This document shows positions 4,900 through 6,246 of a stretch of 6,246 bases of DNA, one piece after another. Origin of the DNA: JBOGXF01 sp050694275 (lineage in GTDB: Bacteria > Actinomycetota > CADDZG01 > WHSQ01); the NCBI GenBank assembly GCA_050694275.1, contig JBOGXF010000112.1, positions 1 to 6,246 on the forward strand, in the 5' to 3' direction. The notes under the pieces were generated by a model, which did no database searches, was not told where the DNA came from, and saw nothing but the letters and a program-made list of their open reading frames with translations. Made by a program: the position numbers and the translations under genes. Within the stretch, counting starts at the first letter, position 1. Each line of letters begins with the position of its first letter.

Positions 4900-6093
4900 A
4901 TGAAGAGGCTCATCGCCATGCTGACGTCGGCGTTGCTGGCCGGCTCGTTCGCGGCGACCGCGCGCGCGGATGGGCCGTCGCTTCAGGGTGAGGGAGAGGG
5001 CCTCAAGCTCATCGCGAACGTCTCGTATCCCGGCGGGAGCGACATGGAGTTCCTATCCCGCAAGGGCCGCGACTACGCGATCACGGGCTCCTACGGCAAC
5101 ACCGGGGCCATGCACGTGATCGACATCACCAAGCCGCCGAAGCCGAAAGTGGTCGCGACGCTTCCCTGCAACCTCACCCAGAACGACGTCCAGATCAGTC
5201 ACGACGGCCAGACCGTCATGCTGGCATCCGATCCCGCCGGCGGCCCGCAATCGTGCCTGGGGATCGGCAAGCGCGGCTTCATGACGGTGGACATCTCGAA
5301 CATCAAGAAGCCCAGGCCCATCGGCTTCGCCGAGAACCCGTCCGGTTCCCACAACACCACGGCGCATCCGACCAAGCCGTACGTGTACAACTCGAGCTCC
5401 GGAGAGATCCCGGGCATCGTCCACATCTGGTCGATCAAGAATCCCGCGAAGCCCAAGCTCGCGAACACGTACACCCTCCTGGGGGCCTCCGCTCCTCACG
5501 ACATCTCCTTCAACTCCAGGGGCACGCGTGCCGTGCTGGCGGGGGGAGGAAAGAGCGTCGAGCTACTGGACACGACGGACCCCGAAAAGCCCGTGTTCCT
5601 GACGAAGACCTTGTGCGCGAGCTGCTCGCTGAGTCACGACGCCAAGTTCACGCCCGACGACGGATACGTCATCGTCGGCGACGAAGCCGCCGGCGGAGGG
5701 ACGTTCGCGTGTCCGGGCGGGGCCCTCTACTTCTACGAACTCCAGGGCTCGGAGGAGCAGCCGTCGTTCGTCCTGGTCGGTGTCTACGAGCCCAATGAGG
5801 TGCTGTTCGCAACCGGGACACAACTGGGATCGTGCACCTCGCATGTCATGGACGTGTCCGACGACGGCAAGCACCTCGCGGTGTCCTGGTACACAGCGGG
5901 GACGCGCTACCTGGATATCTCCAACATGGCGGGGGCGACGTTCGGCGACACCGGCAACGGCGTGCGCGAGGTCGGATGGTTCATCCCCGAGGACGGAGAT
6001 TCGTGGGCATCGAAGTTCTATAAGGGGCGCTACATCTACTCCAACGACATCAATCGCGGGTTCGACGTCTACAGGATCACCGCCGGAGACTGA
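4900..6093 (+). CDS. Secreted LVIVD-repeat beta-propeller protein
   Basis: This 397-residue protein has a Sec signal peptide: MKR, hydrophobic LIAMLTSALLAGSFAAT, and a cleavage-like ARA before D24. The mature part contains repeated LVIVD-type blade segments, each a hydrophobic run with V-D/W-S/T followed by a K/P-rich turn: MHVIDITKPPKPKVV (71-85), FMTVDISNIKKPRPI (127-141), VHIWSIKNPAKPKLA (174-188), VELLDTTDPEKPVFL (220-234) and TRYLDISNM (335-343). It closes with YIYSNDINRGFDVYRI (379-394), the D-x-N-R-G-x-D-V pattern common in this family. LVIVD proteins are surface or secreted beta-propellers of mostly unknown role. Six cysteines (C90, C119, C239, C242, C271, C312) suggest extracellular disulfides; C239-x-x-C242 is not a heme motif because the following residue is Ser. 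It lies divergent from ygfZ with its own ribosome binding site and appears monocistronic. Confidence 0.85.
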   Translation: MKRLIAMLTSALLAGSFAATARADGPSLQGEGEGLKLIANVSYPGGSDMEFLSRKGRDYAITGSYGNTGAMHVIDITKPPKPKVVATLPCNLTQNDVQISHDGQTVMLASDPAGGPQSCLGIGKRGFMTVDISNIKKPRPIGFAENPSGSHNTTAHPTKPYVYNSSSGEIPGIVHIWSIKNPAKPKLANTYTLLGASAPHDISFNSRGTRAVLAGGGKSVELLDTTDPEKPVFLTKTLCASCSLSHDAKFTPDDGYVIVGDEAAGGGTFACPGGALYFYELQGSEEQPSFVLVGVYEPNEVLFATGTQLGSCTSHVMDVSDDGKHLAVSWYTAGTRYLDISNMAGATFGDTGNGVREVGWFIPEDGDSWASKFYKGRYIYSNDINRGFDVYRITAGD

Positions 6094-6095
6094 GG

Positions 6096-6135
6096 GCGCC
6101 GCTCACGACGACCTCTTGGACTAGTGCAGCGGCGC
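6096..6135 (+). terminator. Hairpin downstream of the LVIVD gene, likely transcription terminator
   Basis: GCGCCGCT (6096-6103) pairs perfectly with AGCGGCGC (6128-6135). The stem can continue with CAC (6104-6106) and GTG (6124-6126) past one bulged C, enclosing a 17-nt loop. It begins 2 nt after the stop codon. No U tract follows; instead a second small inverted repeat follows at 6133-6147. The position supports a 3'-end role. Confidence 0.5.
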
Positions 6136-6147
6136 GAAACGTTCGCG
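6133..6147. repeat. Inverted repeat CGCGAA-ACG-TTCGCG
   Basis: Six-base arms around ACG partly overlap the right arm of the preceding hairpin, so the two structures would compete. It resembles a half-spaced SOS box (CGAA..TTCG) but the spacing is wrong for LexA (3 instead of the CGAAC-N4-GTTCG layout). It could be an alternative terminator or a small operator; I cannot decide. Confidence 0.35.
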
Positions 6148-6246
6148 GTGTAATTCGTTAGCTTCCGTCATCGCGGACCGATTCGCCAAGCAGTGGGGTC
6201 GTTGAGATATAAGCCGCACGCGCAGTCGAGAGCCTCTTCCGGAGTC
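6148..6246. other. Right-edge non-coding stretch, no supported gene
   Basis: I see no tRNA, start codon with ribosome binding site, or repeat here. On the - strand all three frames stay open from the edge for 20-40 codons. One of them (from 6245 to TGA 6170-6168) reads TPEEALDCACGLYLNDPTAW and then RIGPR, which looks somewhat protein-like and could be the end of a convergent gene. It is too short to support without the flanking sequence. Confidence 0.3.

Noticed and set aside
6133..6147. Second SOS box
   Set aside because: CGCGAAACGTTCGCG has the wrong spacing for CGAAC-N4-GTTCG and no gene start nearby.

Overview
The window is a GC-rich bacterial chromosome segment. The DUF222/HNH (13E12-type) gene, the exact Gram-positive/actinobacterial SOS box at its start, a probable leaderless promoter and the style of the other proteins all point to an actinobacterium (Actinomycetota). 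I cannot place it in a class or genus.

Layout from left to right. (1) The tail of a cation diffusion facilitator transporter on the + strand, cut by the window edge. (2) A strong 13-bp hairpin between this gene and the convergent gene to its right. (3) On the - strand, a membrane-anchored sulfite-oxidase-type molybdopterin oxidoreductase with an internal twin-arginine motif before its last membrane segment. (4) Divergent from it across only 36 bp, a small + strand lipoprotein. (5) Convergent with the lipoprotein, a - strand DUF222/HNH endonuclease gene. Its DUF222 half is intact, its HNH catalytic core is missing, and the HNH-family C-terminal tail survives in another frame, so I read it as a deletion pseudogene. 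Its start codon sits inside a perfect LexA/SOS box directly after a -10-like hexamer. (6) A - strand two-gene operon, ygfZ followed by an MBL-fold (glyoxalase II-like) hydrolase, with a 12-nt gap that holds the ribosome binding site. (7) Divergent from ygfZ, a secreted LVIVD-repeat beta-propeller protein with an excellent ribosome binding site, followed by a hairpin. The last ~110 bp hold no gene I can support.

Most of the genes look like unrelated housekeeping and cell-surface functions: metal export, periplasmic or extracytoplasmic redox chemistry, Fe-S cluster maintenance, thioester or metallo-hydrolase detoxification, and a surface propeller. The part most worth a second look is the broken SOS-regulated nuclease. 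It keeps an intact regulatory start region but has lost its catalytic domain, so it may now make a DUF222-only protein on DNA damage. I saw no CRISPR array, tRNA, rRNA or transposase. I found no complete new multi-gene system here.
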